A DNA stretch of 64,000 bases from Candidatus Margulisiibacteriota bacterium. Lineage in GTDB: Bacteria; Margulisbacteria; WOR-1; O2-12-FULL-45-9; XYB2-FULL-48-7. The position numbers and the translations under genes are program-made. Shown piece by piece: positions 57,436 to 64,000 of this stretch. Every line of letters begins with the position of its first letter. Position 1 is the stretch's first letter. The stretch is from contig JBAZTH010000002.1 in the NCBI GenBank assembly GCA_041661965.1, forward strand, positions 434,001-498,000, in the 5' to 3' direction. The notes under the pieces are model-generated. The model was given only the letters and a program-made list of their open reading frames with translations, did no database searches and had not been told where the DNA came from.

Positions 57436-58467
57436 ATGAACGAATATTTTATTAATTTAAACGACTTCAATTATTTAGTTTCCCAGCTTACGGAAAAAGC
57501 GCATGTCGTTGCCCCGGCCAGTGAATTCAACCGCAAATATCTTTTTGACGTCAATCCCGGAAACGTTCAGCGGATCGATCTCTCCGGCTGGCGCACGGTC
57601 GAAACGGTCAAAGGATATTTTTTTAAGGTCGCGGAGCTGGTTTCTCGTTATTTCAACGAAGAAGCCCATCTTTCCGCCGGCCCGCTGGTCTTTTTAGGCC
57701 TGCGCGGTTGCGACTTGGAAGGGATCAATGTCCTGGACCGGGTTTTCGGCGAAGGGGATTTTCAAGACCCTTTCTACCTGGTCAATCGGGAAAAGTCGAT
57801 TCTGATCGGAGCCGACTGTACCGGCTGCGGTGAAAGCTGTTTTTGCACCATGGTCGGCGGCCAGCCGTATCCCGAACGGTATTTTGACCTCAACCTGTCG
57901 GTCGTCCCCAACGGTTTTGTTGTTGAGATCGGGAGCGATAAAGGAAAAAGGATCGTTGACGATTACCGTAACATTTTCTCAAAGGTTTTGAAGCCGGCCC
58001 TGGAAGCGAAAAACGTTAACCGGGAAAAGGTCAAAACGCGGTTGACGGAGGTCAATTGGCAATACCAGTTGGAGCACGAGCTCTCCTTTGTTCATAAAAA
58101 GAACCTGGAAAATCCCCGCTGGCGTGACCTCACCAAGGATTGCGTTGAATGCAGCGCCTGTAATTTTATCTGCCCGACCTGCAGTTGTTTTCTGCTTACC
58201 GACCAGCCGGCGGGGAAAGGATCGGAACGCCATAAGGTCTGGGATGCCTGCCTGAAGGCGGGTTATGCCCGGGTTGCCGGCGGCGGTAACCCGCGGGGCT
58301 TGCTTTATCAGCGGTTGCAGAACCGTTATCACTGTAAGTTCGACTATTCTTACGACCGGTTGCAGCGCTATACCTGCGTCGGTTGCGGCCGCTGTATCGA
58401 CGGTTGCGCCGGGAACATTAATATGCGGCAGATCTTTGCCGTCCTCGACCGGGAGTTGAAAAAATGA
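57436..58467 (+). CDS. Sulfhydrogenase beta-like 4Fe-4S dicluster protein (HydB/AsrA family)
   Basis: Electron-transfer subunit that usually passes electrons between a flavin subunit and further Fe-S carriers. The 343-residue protein has an N-terminal domain with FLGLRGCDLEGINVLDRVF and DCTGCGESCFCTM, typical of HydB/AsrA, and two C-terminal [4Fe-4S] motifs: CVECSACNFICPTCSC (about 235-250) and CVGCGRCIDGCAGN (about 315-330). In the archaeal sulfhydrogenases it pairs with the gamma flavoprotein, which is the next gene here (4-base overlap). First gene of the operon. Confidence 0.9.
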   Translation: MNEYFINLNDFNYLVSQLTEKAHVVAPASEFNRKYLFDVNPGNVQRIDLSGWRTVETVKGYFFKVAELVSRYFNEEAHLSAGPLVFLGLRGCDLEGINVLDRVFGEGDFQDPFYLVNREKSILIGADCTGCGESCFCTMVGGQPYPERYFDLNLSVVPNGFVVEIGSDKGKRIVDDYRNIFSKVLKPALEAKNVNREKVKTRLTEVNWQYQLEHELSFVHKKNLENPRWRDLTKDCVECSACNFICPTCSCFLLTDQPAGKGSERHKVWDACLKAGYARVAGGGNPRGLLYQRLQNRYHCKFDYSYDRLQRYTCVGCGRCIDGCAGNINMRQIFAVLDRELKK

Positions 58468-59276
58468 TCGTCTCTAATCCATACCAGCCGGTTAAAGCGG
58501 AAGTTCTGGAGATCATAACCGAGACGCCGCAGATCAAGACCTTTATCTTGCGGCCGGAAACTTCCCTCCCTTATCTTTCAGGCCAGTTCATGCAAGTGAC
58601 CATCCCGGGCGTTGGAGAATGCCCGTTCACTCCCTCTTCCGATCCCAAGAAGACCGAAACGATCGAGTTTACCGTAATGAAAGCCGGACAGGCGACCAGC
58701 CGGATGCATGAGCTTAAGCCGGGAGAAGCAGTCGGGCTGCGCGGCCCTTTTGGCCGGCCGTACCCGCTGGAAAAATATCACGGCAAAGATGTCTATATCA
58801 TCGGCGGCGGAGTCGGGATCGCTCCTTTACGCGCCTTGCTTCTCGCCCTTTTCCATGAACTGGATCATTTAAATAAGATCGAGCTTCGGCTCGGGGCCCG
58901 TTCGCCGCGCGATCTTCCCTACAAAGAAGAAATGATCGGCTGGCGGAAAAAAGCCAATCTGGTCCTGACCGTCGACCGGGGAGCGGACGATTGGCCGGGG
59001 GAAGTTGGCGTAGTTACCGAGATCATGAAACCGGGGGACGTTGACTTCGAAACGGCGGTGGCCATTGTCTGCGGTCCGCCGATCATGATGAAGTTCGCCA
59101 CCAAAAAATTATTGGAACTGGGGATTTGCGAAAAGAACCTCTATCTATCGATGGAAAAAAACATGAGTTGCGGCATCGGCAAATGTTTTCACTGTAATCT
59201 GGGAAAACATTTGTGCTGCAAGGACGGGCCGGTCTTTACCTGGTCGGAGATCAAAGATATTCCTGATCCCTGGTAA
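58464..59276 (+). CDS. FAD/NAD(P)-binding subunit (HydG/AsrB-like)
   Basis: Ferredoxin-NAD(P) reductase-like subunit of the sulfhydrogenase gamma type, linking NAD(P)H to the iron-sulfur chain. 270 residues: FAD domain with the Y-x-x-G-x-F-M stretch near residue 38, RGPFGRPYP, then the NAD(P) domain (YIIGGGVGIAPLRALLLAL), VCGPPIMMKF and a C-terminal [2Fe-2S] site, MSCGIGKCFHCNLGKHLCCKDGP. All motifs look intact. It overlaps the beta subunit by 4 bases. NAD versus NADP preference is not readable with confidence. Confidence 0.93.
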   Translation: MIVSNPYQPVKAEVLEIITETPQIKTFILRPETSLPYLSGQFMQVTIPGVGECPFTPSSDPKKTETIEFTVMKAGQATSRMHELKPGEAVGLRGPFGRPYPLEKYHGKDVYIIGGGVGIAPLRALLLALFHELDHLNKIELRLGARSPRDLPYKEEMIGWRKKANLVLTVDRGADDWPGEVGVVTEIMKPGDVDFETAVAIVCGPPIMMKFATKKLLELGICEKNLYLSMEKNMSCGIGKCFHCNLGKHLCCKDGPVFTWSEIKDIPDPW

Positions 59277-59279
59277 TTT

Positions 59280-60680
59280 ATGAAGGAAATAAAAAAGTCA
59301 GTCTGCTTGTTTTGTTCGCTGGGCTGCGGCCTGGCCTGCCGAGTCGTGGGTCGGGAGGCGGTGGCGATCGACTACGACCGGGAAAATCCGGTCAATAAGG
59401 GGTCGCTTTGTCCCCGCGGCTATTACAATTTTGAACTGTTGAATCATCCGGCCCGCCTGACCGTGCCGAGTGTTCGAGGAAACCCGGCCTCTTTCAGCGA
59501 AGCTTTTTCTTTTGTCCGGCGCGAGCTGGACTTGCTTGATCCCGGCGCGGTCGCGATCGTTGTCTCGCCTCTGGCCAGTTTGGAAGATGGCGGCGCGGCG
59601 GCGGCGCTGGCGGCTAAACTTAAGACCCGCTATCTTTGCGTGGGGGGGGAGCTGGCCGATGATGATGCCGGCCTGGGGGCCGCCTGGCGGCTGGCCGAAG
59701 ATCATCCGGCGACCCTTGAAGATATTGAAAACAGCGATCAGCTGTTGATCATCGGCGATGTCCTGACCCGGAGCCCCGTCCTTTCCCGCCGGATCAACGC
59801 GGTCAAAGCGAAAAGAGGTAAAATTACCGTTGTCGATCCCCATCGGTCACATACCGCCTGGTTTGCCGATAAACACTTGACCCTCAAGCCGGGGATGGAA
59901 GCGGTCTTTGCCGCCGCTTTGGTTAGGATGCTTAGCGGCGCCGGGGAAGGGGAGCTTTCCGATTTAGCCAATAAGATAGGCCTACCTATCGAGTCCCTGC
60001 GGGAGGTCGCGGCTGATTTTTCCAGCGCCGCGGCCGGCACGGTGATCGTCGTGCCGAGCGCCAATAAACGGCGGAACGATTTGTTGACCTATTTTGTCCG
60101 TGTTTTCGCCGGTTTAGCCGATAAAAAATGGATCGTCTTTTATGGGGGCGGGAATACAATCGGCCTGAACGCTTTATTTAATGACCAGCAGCCCGGTCGA
60201 GCCCACTATTACGAATTAGCGAAAAAGTTGAAACAAGGAGTTATTCAGGGGCTGATTTTATTGGGTGAGGACCTCTCGGATCTGGAGCGGTTTGCGCCCA
60301 AGTTATTGATCGGCAGCCGCTTCTTTCCGCCAAAGTTCAAAAATGGCGTTTGTTTTCCCCAAGCCAGTCATTTGGAGCTGGAAGGTTCGTATCTCTTTTC
60401 CGGTAGTCGCAACTCGCGCGCTTTACCAATGGTTCCGGCGGCGGGCGGCCGCGGGATCGCGGCCCTCCTGGCGGAATTATTCGATCTTGATGTCGAAGCG
60501 GCAAAAAAACAAGCCGCTGAAACCGCCGCGAACATGGTTGGGGAGATCTTTGATCTGGGGACCGTTATTAATGAAGGAACCAAGCTCGAACCGTTGCCCG
60601 ATTATCCGGTGGAAAACGTGACCCATTTTGCCGGGAACGATTTGGCCAAGAATTTTTTCTGGTACCGGGCGAAAGGATAA
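59280..60680 (+). CDS. Molybdopterin-oxidoreductase-like Fe-S protein, short form
   Basis: Homologue of the large-subunit N-terminal half of formate dehydrogenase/NuoG/FwdB proteins. The [4Fe-4S] motif CLFCSLGCGLAC then GSLCPRGYYNFELLNHPARL is intact, followed by the Rossmann-like middle domain (QLLIIGDVLTRSPVLSRRI, ITVVDPHRSHTAWFADKHL, LKPGMEAVFAAALV). It is 466 residues and lacks the C-terminal dinucleotide-binding domain. I see no Cys or Sec at the site expected for the metal-ligand residue, so it may be a structural or electron-relay protein instead of an enzyme, or it may use a partner. It lies between the flavin subunit and a four-cluster ferredoxin. Confidence 0.8.
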   Translation: MKEIKKSVCLFCSLGCGLACRVVGREAVAIDYDRENPVNKGSLCPRGYYNFELLNHPARLTVPSVRGNPASFSEAFSFVRRELDLLDPGAVAIVVSPLASLEDGGAAAALAAKLKTRYLCVGGELADDDAGLGAAWRLAEDHPATLEDIENSDQLLIIGDVLTRSPVLSRRINAVKAKRGKITVVDPHRSHTAWFADKHLTLKPGMEAVFAAALVRMLSGAGEGELSDLANKIGLPIESLREVAADFSSAAAGTVIVVPSANKRRNDLLTYFVRVFAGLADKKWIVFYGGGNTIGLNALFNDQQPGRAHYYELAKKLKQGVIQGLILLGEDLSDLERFAPKLLIGSRFFPPKFKNGVCFPQASHLELEGSYLFSGSRNSRALPMVPAAGGRGIAALLAELFDLDVEAAKKQAAETAANMVGEIFDLGTVINEGTKLEPLPDYPVENVTHFAGNDLAKNFFWYRAKG

Positions 60681-60682
60681 GG

Positions 60683-61165
60683 ATGGCGAAGAGAGTTTAT
60701 CTAAACTTAGATCTGTGCTGCGGCTGCCAAAGCTGTGCGGCCGCTTGTGCTTACGGGCATCATTTGCAGTCGTTGCTCGGTCACGCTGAGCCGGAAAATG
60801 ATGCTAAATTGCCGCTCCATTGCCTGCATTGCGATCAACCGGCCTGCGCCGCCGCTTGTCCGAACGAAGCGATGAAAAAAATGGCCGACGGAATGGTCTT
60901 GCGCAGCCACCTAAAATGCGTCGGCTGTCATTCTTGCGAATTGGCCTGTCCCTTCGGCACGATCCAGCCCGATCTTTTCAAGCACATTGCTCCCAAATGC
61001 GACCTCTGTTTCGACCGGTTGGCGGAAGGGGAGATCCCGCGCTGTGTCGCCAGTTGCACTTCGGGCGCCCTATCATTTGCCGAGGTCGACGAGCAAGTCG
61101 TTGACGTCAAGAAAAACCTGGGTTCGACCAGGCTATTGTCCAATTATCTCGGGAGGCGAAGATGA
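60683..61165 (+). CDS. Four-cluster polyferredoxin (HycB/HydN-like)
   Basis: 160-residue [4Fe-4S] protein, likely the relay to the membrane hydrogenase. The Cys motifs are CCGCQSCAAAC (10-20), CLHCDQPACAAACP (50-63), CVGCHSCELACP (about 77-88) and CDLCFDRLAEG...CVASC (about 108-130), so four clusters as in HycB/HyfA or DMSO-reductase B chains. Stop overlaps the next gene by 4 bases (ATGA). Confidence 0.92.
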   Translation: MAKRVYLNLDLCCGCQSCAAACAYGHHLQSLLGHAEPENDAKLPLHCLHCDQPACAAACPNEAMKKMADGMVLRSHLKCVGCHSCELACPFGTIQPDLFKHIAPKCDLCFDRLAEGEIPRCVASCTSGALSFAEVDEQVVDVKKNLGSTRLLSNYLGRRR

Positions 61166-62082
61166 ACTTATTTTATCTCTTGGTCGCGCCCGGTTTTCTT
61201 TGGTCGTTAACGATCGGTTTGCTGGCCAGCTGGTACGATCGGAAAATCACCGCCCGGCTCCAGTGGCGCCAGGGGCCGCCCATCTTTCAGCCGTTAACTG
61301 ACCTGATCAAATTGTTCGGCAAGGAAGTCTATGTTCCGGACGGCGGCTTGCGCTGGCTTTTTCTGCTGGCCCCGCTCCTGGCTTTTTCCGCTGTCCTGAT
61401 CAGTTCAACTATTTTAGGGGTTTCTAACCTTGATATCAGCGAAGGTTTTATCGGTGACCTGATCGTGGTCGTTTATTTATTGACCGTTCCGTCACTCGCC
61501 CTGATCCTGGCCGGGTCGGCCTCCCGTAACCCCCTTGCCGCCCTGGGGGCTAGCCGGGAAATGAAGCTGATCTTGGCGTATGAATTGCCCTTCCTGCTCG
61601 CCTTGTTCACCTTACTGGTGAAGGTCCGCTCGGTCATGCTGGGCGATTTTATCAGTTATCAGGCGACCGTCGGCTGGCTCGGCTTTAGCTTTTCCGGGCT
61701 GATCGCTTTTATCGTCGTTTTGCTTGTTTTCCAGGCGAAGATCGGGCTGGTTCCTTTTGACCTTGCCGAGGCCGAGCAGGAATTGATGGCCGGACCGCTC
61801 TTGGAATATTCCGGCGCGCCGCTGGCCCTCTTTCGGGCGGCCAAGGCGATGCTTTACTATGTTCTCCCCCTGCTCCTGATCACTCTTTTCTGGGGGGGAG
61901 GCCAAATTGGGTGGCCGGGAGCTTTGGCCCTGATTATCAAATATGTTATTATCCTGACATTGATGGTTCTCGTGAAAAACACCGCGCCGCGTCTTAGAAT
62001 CGACCAGGCGGTCCGTTTCTTTTGGGGGCCATGGACCCTTTTGGCCCTGCTCGGTTTAATTTTGGCGCTGCTCGGTTATTAA
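61162..62082 (+). CDS. Membrane subunit of group 4 hydrogenase (NuoH/HycD/EchB-like)
   Basis: 306 residues with about eight transmembrane helices. Hallmarks: ARLQWRQGPPIFQPLTDLIKLFGKE near residues 30-54, conserved Q-x-G-P; SREMKLILAYELP; FDLAEAEQELMAGPLLEYSG with the conserved acidic residues near the quinone/proton site. It is expected to bind the NiFe-bearing peripheral arm to the ion-pumping part. No NuoL/M-type pump subunit is seen in the window; it may lie past the right edge. Confidence 0.93.
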   Translation: MNLFYLLVAPGFLWSLTIGLLASWYDRKITARLQWRQGPPIFQPLTDLIKLFGKEVYVPDGGLRWLFLLAPLLAFSAVLISSTILGVSNLDISEGFIGDLIVVVYLLTVPSLALILAGSASRNPLAALGASREMKLILAYELPFLLALFTLLVKVRSVMLGDFISYQATVGWLGFSFSGLIAFIVVLLVFQAKIGLVPFDLAEAEQELMAGPLLEYSGAPLALFRAAKAMLYYVLPLLLITLFWGGGQIGWPGALALIIKYVIILTLMVLVKNTAPRLRIDQAVRFFWGPWTLLALLGLILALLGY

Positions 62083-62088
62083 AGGACA

Positions 62089-62505
62089 ATGGATTTGCTG
62101 AAATGGAGTCGTAAAAAATCGCTCTGGATCTATCACTTGGGGGCTTCGGCCTGCAATAACTGTGATATTGAGATCCTTGATTGCCTGACCCCGAAACATG
62201 ATGTCGAACGTTTTGGGATAACGTTGGTCGGCTCCCCTCGGCATGCCGATGTGATCTTGGTCGCGGGGATCGTTAACCGCCAATCGCTGGAACGGTTTAA
62301 AAGGGCGTATGACCAGGTTCCCAACCCGAAACTGGTCGTGGCGGTCGGGGTTTGCGCCTGTACCGGCGACCTCTTTCGCGATAGTTATAACTATGTCAGT
62401 CCGGTCGACGAGATCATTCCGGTCGATGTTTATGTCCCGGGGTGCCCTCCCAAACCGGAAGCGATCATTGCCGGGATCATAAAAGCGGCGGAAAAGATCA
62501 AATGA
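62089..62505 (+). CDS. Hydrogenase small subunit (NuoB/HycG/EchC-like)
   Basis: 138-residue Fe-S subunit carrying the proximal cluster: C22-N-N-C25 (in ASACNNCDIE), C at VGVCACTGD, and the last Cys in YVPGCPPKPEAI, so four ligands are present. AAGGAC precedes the ATG. At 138 residues it matches group 4 small subunits, shorter than uptake-hydrogenase small subunits. Overlaps the next gene by 4 bases. Confidence 0.93.
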   Translation: MDLLKWSRKKSLWIYHLGASACNNCDIEILDCLTPKHDVERFGITLVGSPRHADVILVAGIVNRQSLERFKRAYDQVPNPKLVVAVGVCACTGDLFRDSYNYVSPVDEIIPVDVYVPGCPPKPEAIIAGIIKAAEKIK

Positions 62506-62957
62506 AGATCGGTGAAAAAATAAAAAGCGTTTTTAACCTGGAGCTTGAGGAAAAGGCGGAGGGACGGTTTTATGTCACGACCGGCCGGGACCGCCTGCGC
62601 GATCTTGTCGGGCACATCTATACCGAGCTGGGCGGGCGCCTTTCGACCATTTCCGCCATCGATCAACGCTTTGGGATTGAACTGATCTATCACTTGGCGA
62701 TCAATCAGGCGGGGGTGTTTATTTCCGTGCGGGTCATGGTCGAAAAACCGGACTTGGCGATCGGCTCCATGATCGATATAATTCCGGCCGCCGACTGGAT
62801 CGAACGGGAGATCCACGAGATGTTCGGGGTTTTCTTTGTCGGCCACCCAAAGCTCGAGAAGCTGCTGCTGCCTGACGACTGGCCGTCCGGCGAGTATCCG
62901 CTCCGGAAAAAGACCTTCGAATCGGAAAACGAACTCCCTGGAGCAGGCAATGGTTAA
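62502..62957 (+). CDS. Hydrogenase 30-kDa subunit (NuoC/HycE-N/EchD-like)
   Basis: 151 residues. The start is the ATGA overlap at 62502, not the longer frame from 62442. Signature WIEREIHEMFGVFFVGHPKL near residues 100-119 with LPDDWPSGEYPLRK is the NuoC/NDUFS3 end. The peripheral scaffold subunit stands alone instead of being fused to the large subunit as in E. coli HycE. Overlaps the large subunit by 8 bases. Confidence 0.92.
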   Translation: MKIGEKIKSVFNLELEEKAEGRFYVTTGRDRLRDLVGHIYTELGGRLSTISAIDQRFGIELIYHLAINQAGVFISVRVMVEKPDLAIGSMIDIIPAADWIEREIHEMFGVFFVGHPKLEKLLLPDDWPSGEYPLRKKTFESENELPGAGNG

Positions 62958-64000
62958 AGAAAATATTATCCCGATCGGGCCGTTCCACCCCCTGCTGGAA
63001 GAGCCGGAGTTCTTCAAGTTTTATGTCGACGGCGAGACGGTCGTCGACGCCGACGTGCGGGTTGGCTACAACCATCGCGGCGTGGAAAAACTGATCGAGA
63101 ACAAAACCTACGACCAGGGGGTCTTTCTCGTCGAGCGGATCTGCGGGATCTGTTCGACTTCTCATCCTTTCGCCTTTACCCAAGCAGTGGAAAATATTTC
63201 CGGGATCGAAGTGCCGCAGCGAGCTCTTTACATCAGGATGGTGATCGGCGAATTGGAGCGGATCCACAGCCATCTCCTCTGGATCGGGCTGGCCGGCCAC
63301 TTCATCGGCTACAATACCGTTTTCATGTGGGCCTGGAAATACCGCGAGCCGGTCCTCGATATTTTCGAGGCCATTTCCGGCAACCGCAATCATTATAATA
63401 TGTTCAAGATCGGGGGGGTGCGGCGGGACATCAAAGATACCGACCTGTCCGGCCTGCACGAAGCGATCAGCGGCGTCGAAAAATTTATCGTCATGCTTTA
63501 TAAGTCGGTGGCCGAGGACCCGATCATTGCGGCCCGGACGAAAAATGTCGGAACATTATCGAAGCAGGACGCGATCGATCTGGGCGTGGTTGGTCCGGTT
63601 GCCAGGGGTTCCGGGCTGGCGGCCGACACCCGTAAAGATTTCCCCTACGCGAATTATCGGGAGGTCGAGTTCGAAAGGATCGTTTTACAGGACGGCGACG
63701 TTTACTCGCGGGCGGCCGTCCGTTTGCTGGAGATCTTAGAGTCGGTCAAGATCATCCGCCAGTCGCTCAAGAAGCTCTCCCCCGGACCGATCGAAGTCGA
63801 GGTCAGGGAGATCGGGATCGGGGAAGGGATCGGTTTGCACGAAGCGCCGCGCGGCGAAGTTATCCACTTTAGCCGCTCGAACGGCTCAAATAATCCGGAG
63901 CGGCATAAAATCAGAGCCCCCTCTTTTATGAACGTTCCGTCATTCAAGAAGACGGTCATCGGCCAGAAGATCTCCGATGCCGCGCTGATCACCGCGGCGG
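62950..64000 (+). CDS. [NiFe]-hydrogenase large subunit, group 4, right-truncated
   Basis: Catalytic subunit. Starting at the ATG at 62950 (frame runs off the window, 350 residues visible). The N-terminal NiFe motif ERICGICSTSHPFAFTQAVE has Cys65 and Cys68, so it is a real hydrogenase and not a complex I NuoD, which lacks these. Other family segments: ELERIHSHLLWIGLAGH, NYREVEFE and VARGSGLAADTRKDFPYANY. The second DPCxxC motif is beyond the edge. H2 evolution or uptake coupled to membrane energy is the family's function; direction is not readable. Confidence 0.95.
   Translation, partial: MVKENIIPIGPFHPLLEEPEFFKFYVDGETVVDADVRVGYNHRGVEKLIENKTYDQGVFLVERICGICSTSHPFAFTQAVENISGIEVPQRALYIRMVIGELERIHSHLLWIGLAGHFIGYNTVFMWAWKYREPVLDIFEAISGNRNHYNMFKIGGVRRDIKDTDLSGLHEAISGVEKFIVMLYKSVAEDPIIAARTKNVGTLSKQDAIDLGVVGPVARGSGLAADTRKDFPYANYREVEFERIVLQDGDVYSRAAVRLLEILESVKIIRQSLKKLSPGPIEVEVREIGIGEGIGLHEAPRGEVIHFSRSNGSNNPERHKIRAPSFMNVPSFKKTVIGQKISDAALITAA

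Noticed and set aside
59280..60680. Complete formate dehydrogenase
   Set aside because: Too short, no C-terminal dinucleotide-binding domain and no visible Cys/Sec ligand.
62950..64000. Complex I NuoD subunit
   Set aside because: The N-terminal RICGIC NiFe-ligand motif is present, which complex I subunits have lost.
1..64000. tRNA, rRNA or CRISPR array
   Set aside because: Intergenic gaps were read on both strands; no cloverleaf, rRNA segment or regularly spaced repeat was found.

Overview
The window looks like about 64 kb of chromosome from a diderm-like, anaerobic bacterium of an uncultured lineage. My best guess is the WOR-1/Saganbacteria-Margulisbacteria group, near the root of Cyanobacteria. 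This is an inference from three things: a group 4 [NiFe]-hydrogenase operon, the rpsP-khpA-ylqD-trmD-rplS gene order, and lipoproteins plus barrel-like surface proteins. No rRNA or other decisive marker is present. I see no tRNA, rRNA, CRISPR array or transposase. Coding density is very high, many genes overlap by 1, 4 or 8 bases, and nearly all genes share similar GC-balanced base usage. The exception is one AT-rich gene at 52497-53639.

Layout. 1-14640: envelope and core genes on the + strand (M23 peptidase, CtpA, sugar-phosphate isomerase, NDP-sugar pyrophosphorylase, HisD, AroA, thioesterase, MutL, TopA, a 33-residue membrane ORF, PanC, four pseudopilin-like genes, a small transporter), with a PHP phosphatase on the - strand. 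14633-19079: thrS-infC-rpmI-rplT-bfn and dxr on the - strand. 19154-32598: mixed strands, with DedA, cyclophilin, a metallopeptidase, a receiver-histidine kinase, and the branched-chain pathway ilvC, ilvBN, ilvD interrupted by opposite-strand genes, then a frameshifted PAS sensor. 32685-40997: aroC, the rpsP-trmD-rplS-lepB-rnhB cluster, HU, yraN-comM and a bactofilin-like membrane protein. 41062-45840: a tightly overlapping cassette with an unknown protein, a coiled-coil/barrel-like protein, a Ser/Thr kinase and a stalked lipoprotein. 45826-47375: two secreted proteins. 47462-56880: a beta-glucan locus (two clan GH-Q phosphorylases and a GH42 enzyme), into which an AT-rich HEPN-like gene is inserted. 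That gene is bracketed by two inverted, covarying hairpins. 57436 to the right edge: an operon joining a sulfhydrogenase-type beta/gamma electron module, a molybdopterin-oxidoreductase-like protein, a polyferredoxin and a membrane-bound group 4 [NiFe]-hydrogenase. The operon is cut by the window edge.

Regulatory style. Promoters are close to the sigma70 consensus (TTGACN-N17-TATAAT), often with an extended TGn -10 box. In about ten genes the -10 box sits only 6-9 bases before the start codon, so those messages should be leaderless or nearly so. Other genes, mostly inside operons, have clear Shine-Dalgarno sites. Starts were moved from the longest possible ORF wherever the Shine-Dalgarno site, the -10 box or family knowledge supported it. 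The clearest case is infC, which must begin at an ATT codon.
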